Assembly (NCBI GenBank): GCA_964034945.1
Contig: OZ035960.1
Location: 15,719,403-15,783,402, forward strand
Reading direction: 5' to 3'
DNA from: Chrysopilus asiliformis
Taxonomy: Eukaryota > Arthropoda > Insecta > Diptera > Rhagionidae
Length of the DNA: 64,000 nt
The notes under the pieces were generated by a model. That model saw nothing but the letters and a program-made list of their open reading frames with translations, had not been told where the DNA came from and searched no databases. Of the stretch, positions 35,139 through 47,409 are shown in pieces (positions within the stretch are counted from its first letter, which is position 1; the number at the start of each line of letters is the position of its first letter). Both the position numbers and the translations under genes were made by a program.

Positions 35139-36370
35139 TGGTACTAACTTCACCAGGTTTTTGCAAAAAATTGAATTTTTATACCTAGAATAGTGTTTAT
35201 ACCTGTTGTTTAGAATATTGTTTATATCTGTTGTTTAATATAGTTGTTTAAGAACCGAGTTCCGGTTTTAATGTTACAGATTGGATAATTTTGACATAGA
35301 TAAAAAATTTTCATTTAGGGATATTTGGAATAAATAAAGGAATGTAGGATATTTGCAAGTTGTTAGCCATATAGTAATCTTAAAGTCAATTTGTTTCCAT
35401 CCCACATTGTCAATACACGCTGACAATAAAGTTGGTAAACATTTCACGTTATTTTCTCAAAAGCTTTTTACATTTCAATTTCCTTTTGATTTCCGTTACA
35501 TTCTCTGCGCTATTAGATGAAAATTCTAAAAATAGAAATACAATAGGGAAAATACGTTTCGCAATAATATCTTACATACAAACACACAATACTCAAAGCC
35601 CAAGATGGTGAAGCCAAGTGCGATTTGTGCGAATCTCACCAAATATAATACGAAATCAAATACAATTTAAAAAAAAAAAAAAATGGAGATACTTCATTTG
35701 CAAACTCGGCAAAATACATAATAGTTTGGTTTTTTAGCCATTTCGAAGAGGAAAATTTAAAATTGATTTTTTTGATCGCATTTCCTTTCAATACCATATG
35801 GGTTTTCTTTCAAATAAATGAATATTTCAGAAAGGTTTTTCATTTCAACCGTAAAATTCAAGTGTAATAATAAATGACAGCACAAAGAAAAGAAATCATG
35901 ATTCATATTCAGATTTTTCATATCAGAAATAATGTTAAAAAAATGTTTGCTCCTTGTTATGAAAGTTAAAGTAGCATAAAATTTACGGAACTTTGCGTCG
36001 TATTATTTTTTGTGAATTTTACATTCCTTGCTTAATTGTGAACGAAATTGAATTGAATTGGTAAAATTCACACAATTTTCAATAGATTTGTGGTAATATA
36101 TTCGAAATAATATCAGTTTTTTTTGGCTTCACACACTCCTGAAAAATACCTGCGGCGGTTCTGAACGTAGCAAGTGAGGGGATTAAGGAGCAGGGGGTGA
36201 GTATTATTTTAAAACGTTGAAAGACTCTGAAAACAACATCCCAATCGGTTGAACGGTTCAGAAGTTAAGCGGTAAAGAATCCCAAAGGAGGAGGACAGAG
36301 TCAGTGTAATGCTAACTCTGCACTCTTCTGGGACACAGGCGATTAAAAATTTAGCGAGCGATTTGACCGA
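35139..36370. other. No supported gene
   Basis: AT-rich. At 36240-36270 a CCAATCGGTTGAACGGTTCA word recalls the 62.3-kb repeat. Nothing else was seen. Confidence 0.35.
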
Positions 36371-36375
36371 TCTAA

Positions 36376-37114
36376 AGCAGGGAATAAACGCTCACGCATG
36401 CCCTACAACATTTCATGTTGTCACGCCAATTTGAGCGTGTGTAGTGCTGACGGACAACAAAAACTCGTGTTGGCGATCATGACAGAGAACAAATAATGCT
36501 TAAAGGAGGGAATACAAGGAGGGAATACACGCTCACTCTTGCCCTACAACATGCTGTCACTCCAAAAGTTGGTTTTGCTACACACGTATCGATCATGCTG
36601 TCCTTCTTCATTCGTTACCAACTTTTTAAGGAGATAAGGTCGTAGTAGAGAATTTGGAATTTGCAGAATGAGGATGAAGCATTTCGAAAAATTCTTCCCA
36701 AAATGTTTTGTCAAAGAAGCCATTGTTATTATTTTATGGCCCTTCTAATTATATTCTTGAATTCACTTTTTCACTTCAACAGATGTTACTCGTTCAAAAA
36801 TTTCACAAGAATGAACGAATGTCCTACATCACAGCAATACCCCAAGTAGCAAAAAAGGTCGTAAAGTGGTCGTCGCAACCATACAGTCACGAAACTAAAG
36901 TCGCGACGACCACTTTACGACCTTTTGTGTTCCTTGGGACACCTGCAATCATGTTGGCCAACCTAAAGTCACGCCCACAAAATCAAAGATAGTTTGATAT
37001 TTGGTGATCATGATCGCCAACACGAGTTTTTGTTGTCCGTCAACACTGCACACGCTCAAATTGGCGTGACAACATGAAATGTTGTGGGGCATGCGTGAGC
37101 GTTTATTCCCTGCT
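36376..37114. mobile_element. PIF/Harbinger-type element, 739 bp, with nested palindrome
   Basis: Arms of about 110 bp (AGCAGGGAATAAACGCTCAC to GTGTTGGCGATCATGA) recur inverted at the right end. TAA is on both sides (36373-36375 and 37115-37117). The left arm is partly repeated in direct orientation at 36515-36565. A separate foldback (AAAAGGTCGTAAAGTGGTCG and inverse, about 36845-36940) lies inside. Confidence 0.8.
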
Positions 37115-37117
37115 TAA

Positions 37118-37770
37118 GACGAACCATATGCAGACCAAGGCAAACGCTCACATTCACCTTGATTCGCTTGCATTCGGGGAGAGTGTGGTACTAGCATAAA
37201 ATATTTGATCCTTTATTTTGGAATTTGTCCGAATTTGTCTACACTGAGAGAAAATAGCAGATTTTCGTTTATTTGGGAGCTTTCCCTTTACCTTCTCGCT
37301 CGCCCAACCAAAAATTTATCGCGATGGACCATATATACCCCCCAGAAACTTTCAGACAGATGAACTAGTTTGGCCATAGAATCAATGGCAAAAATTTAAC
37401 TCTAGAAAAGACACTGTTTTGCTGCCAAGAACCAAAATGGCTCTTTGAGCGAGAAATTCTTTCGAGATGTACCGTTATTATCCCGTCTTTAAAACCATAT
37501 GCCGATATTAAAATGAAGATGAGTTTTCTTGTGTTAGATAATTAGGTTGGACGCAATGGTCAAACGAAAATAAATTTACTGTTTATTGTGATCTATATAA
37601 ATTATAAAGTATTAATATTTCTCGTCGACTGTACTTTATTAAAAATTGAAAAACCTTACAAATGTACTATTTTTCCTTATACCTCAATATATAGAAAAAG
37701 TTTGTCTATAAGAGCCAAACAGATTAGTTTATGTGAATAAATAGTTTACTTGTGAAACAATTGCATTCAC
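37118..37770. other. No supported gene
   Basis: Contains one half (CACTGAGAGAAA, 37253-37264) of a possible outer inverted repeat whose mate is near 38576-38588. Nothing else. Confidence 0.3.
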
Positions 37771-37774
37771 TTAA

Positions 37775-38564
37775 CCCTTTGTGGACCAGGAAATGAACAA
37801 CAATAAATCAATGACCATGACTTTTTTCGTTGAAAATGGTTCCAGAAAGCATTTTAAAAAAAAATAAACTATTTTTAAGGGGGGGTGGTATTTACGCCTG
37901 TGGTATAAAGAAGTAAAGGGTGGTTAAATTTCAAGGGCCGATGTTGAATGTGAACCACACCTAAACGTCAAGTTTTTTTCTGCATTTCATTTGACATTTC
38001 TCAATTTCAGACTAACTCAATTTGAACCATGGAAAGATACACAATCGAGCAACGCGTTAAAGTTATTCAGGCTTATTATGAAAATGGGCGTTCAAATCAA
38101 AATGCATATCGTGCCGATGATGCCGCCAGCCCATAAACCGCACCAAACAGTCACTCTTTGTGGGTGCATTGGTTTTTCGACAATCACTCTTGGATTATCA
38201 TTCGCCCAAATGCGGCTGTTCTGCTTATTGACGAATCCACTGAGGTGAAAATGTGCCTCATCACTGAAGATGATTTTCTTCGAAAATTGATCGCCCATTT
38301 TCATAATAAGCCTGAATAACTTTAACGCGTTGCTCGATTGTGTATCTTTCCATGGTTCAAATTGAGTTAGTCTGAAATTGAGAAATGTCAAATGAAATGC
38401 AGAAAAAAACTTGACGTTTAGGTGTGGTTCACATTCAACATCGGCCCTTGAAATTTAACCACCCTTTATATAGAAATATATAGAATGTTGATACTATTGG
38501 ATAAGCAAAAAATATAAAGATTTAAAGTTGGTGGTACTTAAAAGTACCGACGGTCAACAAAGGG
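37775..38564. mobile_element. piggyBac-type MITE interrupted by a mariner-like element
   Basis: CCCTTTGTGGACC ... GGTCAACAAAGGG with TTAA on both sides (37771-37774 and 38565-38568). Without the 553-bp insertion (37916-38466 plus a duplicated TA) it is 237 bp, close to the 231-bp element at 42003-42233. Confidence 0.8.
37916..38466. mobile_element. Rearranged mariner-superfamily element with long inverted arms
   Basis: The arms (about 175 bp, 37916-38091 and 38293-38466) are inverse copies. Each contains a transposase start: MERYTIEQRVKVIQAYYENG from 38029 (plus) and again from 38353 (minus). Between them the minus strand encodes one catalytic block (KIIFSDEAHFHLSGFVNKQN, then MHPQRVTVWCGLWAGGIIG). 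TA is on both sides (37914-37915 and 38467-38468). The middle and the C-terminus of the transposase are deleted, so it cannot be autonomous. Confidence 0.85.
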
Positions 38565-38568
38565 TTAA

Positions 38569-39625
38569 GTAAACTGTTTCTCTCAGTGGCCATATTTTAA
38601 ATTTCTATACTTATATGAGAAAAACTTATTTTAAACCGCATATACCTACCTGTCTTAAAATCTGCCAGCCTTAAATCAGAACGTTTCTATGATCAACAAT
38701 TTAAATGAAAATATTAGAGTAGAAAAAAGTAATAATGATATTTTATGATATGCGCATAAATTCCGTCAAAGAAATTGTCCAGGGAAATTATAACAAAATT
38801 GACGGCAGTAGATAAAGATTTTGTAAAGGTTTGCCAATATGCTAATGAAGATTGATATTTAAATAACTTTCGCAAGTCTTTGACCTTGTCACTGAAAGAA
38901 ATGTAATTAAGATATTATGAACTTTCCTGTAACAAAAGTTTCTCCCTATACGCAAATCTAATAAACGATCACATTTTCTTATCTTTTTAGATTTGTACCT
39001 ATTGTAGCATGTAGTTTTATTAGTTGAAAATGAAACGTACACTATTGATTCAAGGGGAGAAAATGTCTTTCTAAGAAAAACATACAATGGGACAAAGTCA
39101 CCCCAACCACTGGGTGACTTTGGCCCAAGCGAAAAACAAATTCTGCAAAGAGCGGAACATAAAATGTTATTAATATTTTCCGCAATTAACGTTTAGAAAG
39201 GTCTAACAAAGAAAATAAATACAAAAAACTATGTGGTACTTATGTAGAAGCAAAAATTTAGTCGAAAAATTATTAAGACATGTGATTTTGGGCCAAAGTA
39301 ACCTCAGTTTACGGTACAATACTTTTAAAGTTTTCATTAGAAATAAAATTTAAATCTAAAAAAAACATTTTTTTGTTGAAACTTTATCCATAAAGTTTAA
39401 AAAAAATGATTTAACTTCAAAAAGTTATTAGAAACAGAATAAATTTGAACTTTTTTCAATTATTTCATATGCTTGAATCGGGCTTCTTCAATAAAAGAAA
39501 ATTTAATTACACTCCCATAATTCAAAAGTTTATTATATTTCGTAATGCGATCCTTAAAAATACATACACAATTTTACGTATAATAAATTTCGATAATTAA
39601 ATTTCGAATATTTGAATAAAAGTTT
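38569..39625. other. No supported gene
   Basis: AT-rich. Nothing recognised apart from the possible outer inverted-repeat end at 38576-38588. Confidence 0.35.
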
Positions 39626-39626
39626 T

Positions 39627-39786
39627 TTATACCCGTATGGTGAAACCAAAGGGTATACTAACTTTGCCTTACCGTTTGTAACGTCAAGATCCCGTCATCA
39701 CACACAAAAATGAATTACACCAGTGTGTTTAGAATGATAAAAAAAGTTGAATTTTGCATGTCCGTCCGTCTGTCCGTCTGTCTGTC

Positions 39787-39817
<31 letters not shown>

Positions 39818-40315
39818 CTGTCTGTCCGTCTGTCTGTCCGTCTGTCTGTCTGTCTGTCTGTCCGTCTGTCCGTCTGTCCGTCTGTCCGTCTGTCTGTCCG
39901 TCTGTCTGTCCGTCTGTCCGTCTGTGGCGCGGATTGCGGGAGCACCGATTGAGCTATAGACTTGAAATTTTGCGCAGATCCGTTTTTCGTAAAATGCGAG
40001 GCTAAGTTCGTTAATGGGCAAAAATTGACCATTAGGGGGGTACCCCCCCATACGTACGAAAAGGTTTTTTGTGAATATCTCAAAAACGGTGCATCTTATT
40101 AAAAAAGTGCAAGAACAAAAGTTATTTAGGATATGATTCTACATAAAACCCCCATACATCGAAATCCGACTGGAATAAATTTTAAAAATTCTTATTGGAA
40201 AATTTGACTTCAAAGTGGAATTTTGATATAACGGTTCGCCGTTCACTTAAATCACCATACGGGTTTTCAATAATTGCGAGATTGACAATTATAGCTTTTG
40301 TTATGTTTTTATTAT
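39627..40315 (+). mobile_element. GTCY-type (mini-me-like) element, copy 5, fullest copy
   Basis: Starts TTTTTATACCCGTATGGTGA, then AACCAAAGGGTATA, so the first 30 bases can fold (TATACCC/GGGTATA). Next are GCCTTACCGTTTGTAACG, a 165-bp (GTCYGTCY)n array at 39760-39925, GGCGCGGATTGCGGGAGC, AAAATGCGAGGCTAAGTTCG, GGGGGGTACCCCCCCA, and the end block around ATTGACAATTATAGCTTTTG. It is the reference for the other four copies. No real gene is inside. Confidence 0.85.
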
Positions 40316-40362
40316 TGTTTTGACCGCAGAAATAATTTTTTTTTAAATTTTATTTTTAGAGC

Positions 40363-40815
40363 TTATTTGTTTCTTTCGAAATCATTTCAATTCAAGCACG
40401 GGATTGCTGTCGGTGAACTATTGAATACAAGTAGGTACAAATTAAATTAATTTTTAATTGAAAATACTGGGATTTTGGAAAAATTCTTAATAGGGTGCAG
40501 CAAGTTTAAGTTGCGAGAATTCTATATCGAACCATATTCAGACCAATACATTGAATCTCTGTTGGTGAATTGAGAATAAAGGATAAGGGGTAGGGGGGAG
40601 GGAGGTATTTGACTTCTATAGAAAAATTTATACAATGTGTTGGTCTGATTATGGTTCGACCCCGAATTCTCGGAACTGAAACTTGGTGTATCCTATCAAC
40701 AATTTTTCCAAAATCCCAGTATTTTCAATTAAAAATTAATTTACTTGTATTCATTAGTTCACCGAAAGCAATTCGGTACCTACTTGAATTGAAATGATTT
40801 CGAGAGAAACAAATT
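40363..40815. mobile_element. Large foldback element, arms about 190 bp
   Basis: The left arm starts TTTGTTTCTTTCGAAATCAT and continues through AATACTGGGATTTTGGAAAA and GGTCTGA-type words. The right arm is its inverse, ending GAAATGATTTCGAGAGAAAC. The centre is a short G-rich stretch (about 40575-40605). Confidence 0.75.
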
Positions 40816-42000
40816 TTCCAGACCACCGATAAGCGTTAAAAAATTTCATCGTTTTTGTTTTAATATTATGTAGCACTTATTTGTAATAAATGTTTTGCAA
40901 TAAAATTTTTCTGTACGAAATCGCTTTAAGGTTAAGTAAATTGTTGTGATATTTGTCATGGAAATAAACTACTCATACGCGGAAACAAATGTCGTACAAT
41001 CCTTAACAATTTATCTTGCCTATTATCAACACGTGAAGAACATGATTCAAGAAGAGGATAGGAATTTCTTGTCCTACATACACATATAATATATTTTCTT
41101 GCCTGATTGATGACCTTCGAAATAAGTTTTCTCCAGGAAATTGTTCACTCTTTTATAATAATTAGTTAATAAATAAAACTTGTATGTTATATTAATCCAG
41201 TTAAAACTTGTGACATATCACTTATATACATGTAGGAATGCATAATTTGTTTTTTGATATTGAAACGAGGCATCTATTAATGATATTTAGTTTGAGATAG
41301 AAATTTTTACGATTAGAACATTTCAAAATTTTATAACATTTTTAATCGCTTAAACGATTTATGTTCAATATTAAACTCTGAAAATGTTTGATTAAATATT
41401 AATTTTGTAATTATACAGCGATGTAAATTCAAACTGTTCATGTCATAGTATTGTCAAATCGTTCAGAATTTAAATGAATCAATATCTTGTACATAATTTT
41501 AATTGACCTATAAACAGGCATTTTATTATTGGGTACATTCAAACAATAGATTGCAGAGGGTGAATTTTTAATTTGCTGTAAATTTTCATGAAACTCTTAT
41601 AATTTTAGGTTTTCGTATTGTGGGAATTTTTTTGAACTTCAAAAAGCCCTGCAGGTATTGATGAATTTGGATTAACTAAATTAAGGTATGAAGAGTATTT
41701 TATAGAGGAAATAACCAATTTTTTACAGTATAAAATAATCTAATGACCATATTATCTAAAATCTAAAATAGAAATTACTTCTAAAGCTTGAATCACAATG
41801 AACCTGTAGCATAATGTTTTCATTGCTTGAGAGCGATTCGTGACGTCATAGTACGAGCGACGCTGCCATCTTTGGTCCGAATTTTGCCAACACTGGTGGC
41901 GAATATTCTTTGACAGTTGTTTTAGTTTTGCTAGATTTTGGTGGTAAACGACGCGGCGCGAATTTAAAGAAATTAGGAAAATAATCCTTATTAACTAATT
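40816..42000. other. No supported gene; isolated CRE-like site
   Basis: TGACGTCA at about 41840 followed by a locally GC-richer stretch to 41965. No exon could be built next to it. Confidence 0.3.
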
Positions 42001-42002
42001 AA

Positions 42003-42233
42003 CCCTCTAGCCGGAATGTCCGACAAAAGGCGGGCTTCAGGGAATTCGCTTGTTTATAACGGGTAACAATTTTAATCGCCGGAAATCGCCGGAACGTGTT
42101 ACACTGACTTTGGTAAGTTATCGCTTTACATGCTGGAAAAAATTTAGCCCTGTACGTTGTCTTGGTTACGGTCTGTTGCAAGTTGAAAGTCATATTTTGG
42201 TGAATTTTTTTCGGAAATATTCCGGTTAGAGGG
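42003..42233. mobile_element. piggyBac-type MITE, 231 bp
   Basis: CCCTCTAGCCGGAAT ... ATTCCGGTTAGAGGG with TTAA on both sides (41999-42002 and 42234-42237). The interior is non-coding. Confidence 0.85.
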
Positions 42234-42575
42234 TTAATGATGGATTTAAACAAAATTCAGCACTTTATATTCAACAAAAATTTGATGTCAGCGAAAACTA
42301 AAATTTCAACAGTTCCGGTGGTCAATGTTTTTCACCTAGCAGCTTTCTTGTTGTCAATTTTCCGCTGTTGTTGCGAGACATTGTAATTTTTGCATAAAGG
42401 CTGAATTATAATTGCCGACAGCAACAGCAAAAACAAGTTGACGACATCAAGAATTTCACATATTTTTGGTAACACTGAAATTTAGTTTTTGCAATGGATC
42501 AAAGCTTTCAACAATAGGAAAATTAAATCTTTGAACTCATTGGTCAAGAAGCTTCAATCGAAATCGCAATCGTTA

Positions 42576-43020
42576 AGCCCATATCAGAATGCAGCAGCGT
42601 TTTCCGAGCAGCGGGCAGCAAAAGTTTCCCATTGGCTAAAAGCGAAATTGTGACTTACTAAAAGCAGCGAAAAATTCTCACTGCTTTTTTAGCGCTGTTT
42701 CTATTTTTACTGACGCTGCCCGAGCAATAAATTTTGACAGATCATATTTTTCAGGTTGGAATATTCGCCACACGCTATCCACCGTCAGAACGCTAATGGC
42801 TTCATTAATTTTATCCAAATCATCAATTACTGTAGACATTTTATGACCGAATAGATAAATTAACAAAATTTCACGAGAAAATCAAACAAACGAGATCTGT
42901 CAAACTGATTTTACTGCGGATTCGTGCTGCTCCATTCCGTGATGGAAGTCAGCAAAACCAATTTTACTGCCGGGGCAGTTTTGCTGCCGCAGCGAATGCT
43001 GTTTTATTTTGATATGCGCT
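42576..43020. mobile_element. PIF/Harbinger-type MITE, 445 bp
   Basis: AGCCCATATCAGAATGCAGC ... TTTGATATGCGCT with TTA on both sides (42573-42575 and 43021-43023). The subterminal regions are rich in GCAGC words. Confidence 0.75.
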
Positions 43021-43023
43021 TTA

Positions 43024-44434
43024 GTCAGAATTGTGTTTTAGAGAAGAACACGACAGCGAAATTTTTTTCGCTGCGACTATGATTTCAAAACGCTCTCAGC
43101 CAATGAAATCATTTTGCTATAGCTGTTGCTGCCCAGCCATTATAATTCCTACTTAACAGTCATTTGTTTAGGAATTTAGAGTGGGAATATAATACCCCTT
43201 TACCCTATGTAAAACTTAATTTCCAGGTAAGCTAAATTAAGATGACAAAAAAAAATCACTAGAATTGTGGTTTCCTGCAAAAATTCCAGGAGACATTTTC
43301 CAGGCTAATTATGATTGACATTAAAATAATTAACTTCAGGACATTGACCAAAATACTAAGTGAACATGTACACTTTTATGCTCTGCAATAGGAAAATCAT
43401 TTGGTGTACAGGATTTTTTCTTGTCGGAGGCGAATATAGACAAAATGAGAATGATGATTACCGAAAATAGCATAAAATATATGTCACGATAACAAATGCC
43501 TGTAGAAAACATGACAAATGAAATGATTTTTGTGAAAACATGTTTTTGTTCTATGAGTAGTAGATTAGAACAAGATGGTGAGGAAGAGCGCGAAAAATTA
43601 CGGAAAAAAAACTCACAACAAAGATTTGACATAATAAAACAATGAACGAAAACATTCCATTAACTGGGGCATATTCTTTTTCAAAGATTTTTGCAATTCC
43701 ATTTCAGTTTTTTTTTTTTTTTTTCAAATAAAACACGACAAGACAGCATCAGAGAAAATGATGTTTTACTATTTGATATTAGGGCCCTAGTATAAAAACT
43801 GATTTCCGGTACAATCATGAGTTGGCATTAGGCCAAAGGATGGAAGAATATTAACAAAGATTTCTATAAAACTGCCAATTATGGGATATTTTTAATTAAA
43901 CCAACAATTTTTTTGGTGTTTCGTTTGCCAAATTTTAATGGATATTTCGACAAAATATTTATTTTCAATCAGTAAATGTATTCGGTTGAAGTTTGCATTT
44001 TAAAATTTGTGTCAACATCCTTGCATAGCTATACAAATTCATTGCAACCCTTTCGAGTTTATACTGTGAGACAAGAGTTAAGAAATCATATTTGCTTGCG
44101 AGAGTCCAGGCGATGACTGGAAAGCTTCATCAGGTGTTTCAAAATCTTATGCCATATGAATTTGCACGCAGGTCAAACTTTTTTGTTCTCTAGGCTGAAA
44201 TTGAACATAGAAATGGGTGATGGTGGCGTTAAAAGAGCTTAAAAAAACGAAAAAGAAGCTTTTTATTAAATGTGTTACCAAAATTGGATTTCAGTTTAAT
44301 GATTGGTTAAATTTTAAATCCTATCTTATGAGAGTGTGAAGAAAAAGATGTTCAAATCATAACATCGCCTGTCACTAAGTAGTGTCTGCATTTTTTCAAT
44401 CCTTAAAAAGACAATAAGATGTGCAACTTTCAAA
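43024..44434. other. No supported gene
   Basis: A minus-strand frame at 43336-43632 contains an internal MLFSVIIILILSIFASDKKK segment that looks like a signal peptide, but no second exon could be fixed. The remainder is AT-rich. Confidence 0.3.
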
Positions 44435-44437
44435 TAA

Positions 44438-44876
44438 AGCCTGAGTTACATTGCGACGACAAGGCGACACGAGACGTCAAAGTAATTTTCAACGTATGCT
44501 TTTGTATTGAATTGATTACATTGCGACGACAGCGACACGACAACGCCACCAAAGTTTGAAAAATCGAACTTTTGTCGCGACGACATCGAATGACAGTTGA
44601 ATTGTTTGGTTAGGTTAATTGTGTTTGAGTTGCTCTCTTTTGGTGAAAAATTGGCAATTTTATCAAAATGCAGAAATTATCCATAGTAGCATATAATAAT
44701 ATTTTCTTTACTTTCTGCACTCTCATCTTTTACTTTCAAAAAAATTGGTTAGGTTATGGGATTGTTTCTCACGTTCTCGCAGCTCTGGTAATGTAAGTTG
44801 GATGACGATAACGACAATGTCGCGCGACTCTCGTCGACGTCTCATGTCGCCTTGTCGTCGCAATGTAACTCAGACT
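44438..44876. mobile_element. PIF/Harbinger-type MITE, 439 bp, GCGACGAC-rich ends
   Basis: AGCCTGAGTTACATTGCGAC ... GTCGCAATGTAACTCAGACT with TAA on both sides (44435-44437 and 44877-44879). TTGCGACGAC words repeat near both ends. Confidence 0.85.
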
Positions 44877-44879
44877 TAA

Positions 44880-45294
44880 AGGTAAATTTTTGTATGAAAT
44901 CCTTAAAACCCCTGCAATGGATTTTCTTAGAGCATAAAATTACAGATTGTATATTTTTATTTGGTTTGATCTCTGAAAAGCTTATAGATAAAAATAATTA
45001 ATGTGGTAAATTTTTTTTATTTTGTTTAAAGGTTTGTTTTTTTAAATAATTTTTACACTTTCACAAAAAAAAACACCTGAAAACGAGTTAATCAAAAGTA
45101 GGAGAAAAATAAATAGAAAATTCTGGTGAGCGGCGTCGCAAAAAGCTGGTGCAAAGATGGCTTAAAGGGGGGGAAGACAAAATTTTTAGTTACTTGAATT
45201 CAAATATTTCTATGATAGTCTAAAATGTCAAAATTTTTTTTTTTTGGAAAAGCCAAAACACTTTACTGTGTCCTTGATTTTTTTATCTCAAGTT
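44880..45294. other. No supported gene
   Basis: AT-rich. Nothing recognised. Confidence 0.35.
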
Positions 45295-45297
45295 TTA

Positions 45298-45740
45298 AGT
45301 GGCCCCTAGACGTGCAATATTTCAATATTGTGTAATATATTGACCGTCTAGGGGTGCAATATATTGAAGGAATCAAAATCGGTTTGATTTTTATTGCACA
45401 ATAAGGTTTTATTGTATAGTCTGAGGGCGATATTGCACAATATTGGCTCAGTATCGTATGAAATATCGCCGAGAGTACACCTAACTATGGCGAAGAAAAC
45501 CCCTTGGTTCGCTTATTTTTAAGTCATTCTTTTTTTAACCACTCCTTCAACCATCTGCGCTTTTTTTCAAACTTCTTTTTGAAGTTCACAGCCAGTGCAA
45601 GAGCTACACAACTAGCTTCAATGTCATTTAGAGACATGTTGACTGCTCACAAATCAAACGTAAAATCATTTATTGTGCAATAACATTGCATCGTCTAGGG
45701 GTATGTCAATAATATTGTACGAGAACCTCTAGGGACGGCA
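45298..45740. mobile_element. PIF/Harbinger-type MITE, CAATATT-rich, copy A
   Basis: Ends near GGCCCCTAGACGTGCAATAT and its imperfect inverse (ATTGTACGAGAACCTCTAGG). TTA is on both sides (45295-45297 and 45741-45743). The interior is dominated by TGCAATATTG words. A decayed relative is at 47410-47857. Confidence 0.6.
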
Positions 45741-46330
45741 TTAAAATGAATTCCTCAGCTTTAATGTTGTTGTATCTGAAAGAATTTTTTAAATATCATT
45801 AAGCATTCTTTGGCTTTTACACAAATAATTTAAAAAAAAATTGATAAAAATTGGCAGTACTACTTTAAGTTTAAAATTCTTTTAAATACTTTGTGAGCAT
45901 CATTTTACACACGCTGAATAAGGAGATGTATGAGAATTGAATGCGAAAAGCTTTTCTTTCTTTATTTAAAAGTGTGTTTGTTCGCTTTTTTTTTATTCTA
46001 TTCAACTCTGACAAGGAATTCTTATATTCAGGATATCCAATCAAGGACAGAATCTTATTTAAAATTGTTTGACCCTGTGTCTAGTCTTGTGTACATTGAT
46101 CAGATAATAGAGATTTTATTTTTTTACGTTGAAATTTTCCAGAAGAATGGCTGTAGATAATGTATCACAACGCAAACTTTTAGTTTTTATCTGGATTTTT
46201 TGCTCCCTATTGTCTGTTGTTTGAGAATGAACAAATAAAATCGATTTCATGTTGTGCAACAAACAAAATTTCTTTCAGTTCATTGCCAAATAGAACTAGA
46301 ATTGTTGAAACTAGAGATAACTAGAGTACC
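45741..46330. other. No supported gene
   Basis: AT-rich. Nothing recognised. Confidence 0.35.
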
Positions 46331-46605
46331 CTTGTATCCTGCATATATACATATGACTATTTGGGGCTACAATCGAAGTTTTTCCCATTTTTTTTAACAA
46401 GGATTTCAGAAATTACTTGTGCGCAATCCACTCAAATCGAATGGCTAATGCACACAAGACCTGTTTCTGTTGCGGGAACAAATCTTAGTCCAGGGGTAGC
46501 GGAACGACCAAACCCTCAGCTACCCAACAGAATTTAGGGATGGGTAGAGATTTGCTTCATTCGAGTAATTTCGGGTGTAAAAACATTCAAATCAAAGACT
46601 GCTTA

Positions 46606-46869
46606 GGCCCTGTTTATATAAGTTATTTGTTCTTGAATTTCTTCGCGAATTTTATTTCGTGAATTTTATTCATAATATCGCAGAATAAATTCACTTAGCA
46701 AAAGTTGTCAAAATTTTAAATTATTCCGGCGGTTTTATATGAAAAAAATCGAGTTTGGGCGTCTTTCAGGAATAAATTTCAGAATTTTGTTTAGTATAAA
46801 CGGTTATGCAACATGGATTTAGTGTCGAATAATAAAACTCGCGGAATAATGCATGATGTAAACGATCCC
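46606..46869. mobile_element. MITE, 264 bp, TTA target duplication
   Basis: GGCCCTGTTTA ... TAAACGATCCC ends. TTA is on both sides (46603-46605 and 46870-46872). The right TTA is also the left flank of the next element. Confidence 0.6.
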
Positions 46870-46872
46870 TTA

Positions 46873-47328
46873 CCCTTGGAGCACAATGAACGCAACCAAG
46901 CCGCAACTAAGGACGCTTCGAACTGTCACGCAACGCAGTTCAGGAGCGGTTGAGCACAATAGAAGCGTCGTCTGTTGCGTTGTGAGACAAACACAGAAAA
47001 ATTAAAAGTGAACTAAAGTAGAAAAACATAAAAAAAATTGAAAATTTTAAAGCGATAATTTGCTTTGTTGGTCTTTATCTTTGTTATTTGTATGTTATTG
47101 CACTAAGGCTATCAATTTTTCCTCGAACGACATTTCCCCAACCTCACTTTATGAACTGTCAACGCAGACTTATTGCGTTAAAGTTCAAAGTTTGGCAACT
47201 TTTGCATCGATGGTTGCGTTCAATGCGTTCACTGTGCTCATTCAAAAGCATTTCTGTGAAATAAACTCGTAAGTGACATTTGGATGCGTGATGGTTGCGG
47301 CTTGGTTGCGTTCATTGTGCTCCAAGGG
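46873..47328 (+). mobile_element. PIF/Harbinger-type MITE, GGAGCACAATGAACGCAACC ends, copy B
   Basis: CCCTTGGAGCACAATGAACG ... CGTTCATTGTGCTCCAAGGG with TTA on both sides (46870-46872 and 47329-47331). Same family as 9104-9640, and it preserves the site where that copy received its 121-bp insertion. Confidence 0.85.
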
Positions 47329-47409
47329 TTAAGCGGATAAAAAATTTGTTCCAAATCAAAGCTCGGTCGAAACAAAATCGATTGCAACTAATTAACTACG
47401 ACGTAAGGT

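Noticed and set aside
37253..38588. Outer element bounded by CACTGAGAGAAA inverted ends
   Set aside because: Only about 12 bp match and no target duplication was found, so it is noted but not called.
39698..40083. Open frames rich in RQTD / PSV-LSV repeats (also at 12232-12622 and 54776-55414)
   Set aside because: They are translations of the (GTCY)n microsatellite inside mobile elements, open in several frames on both strands.
40652..40672. GGTTCGACCCC as a tRNA B-box
   Set aside because: No A-box or cloverleaf around it, and it lies inside a foldback element.
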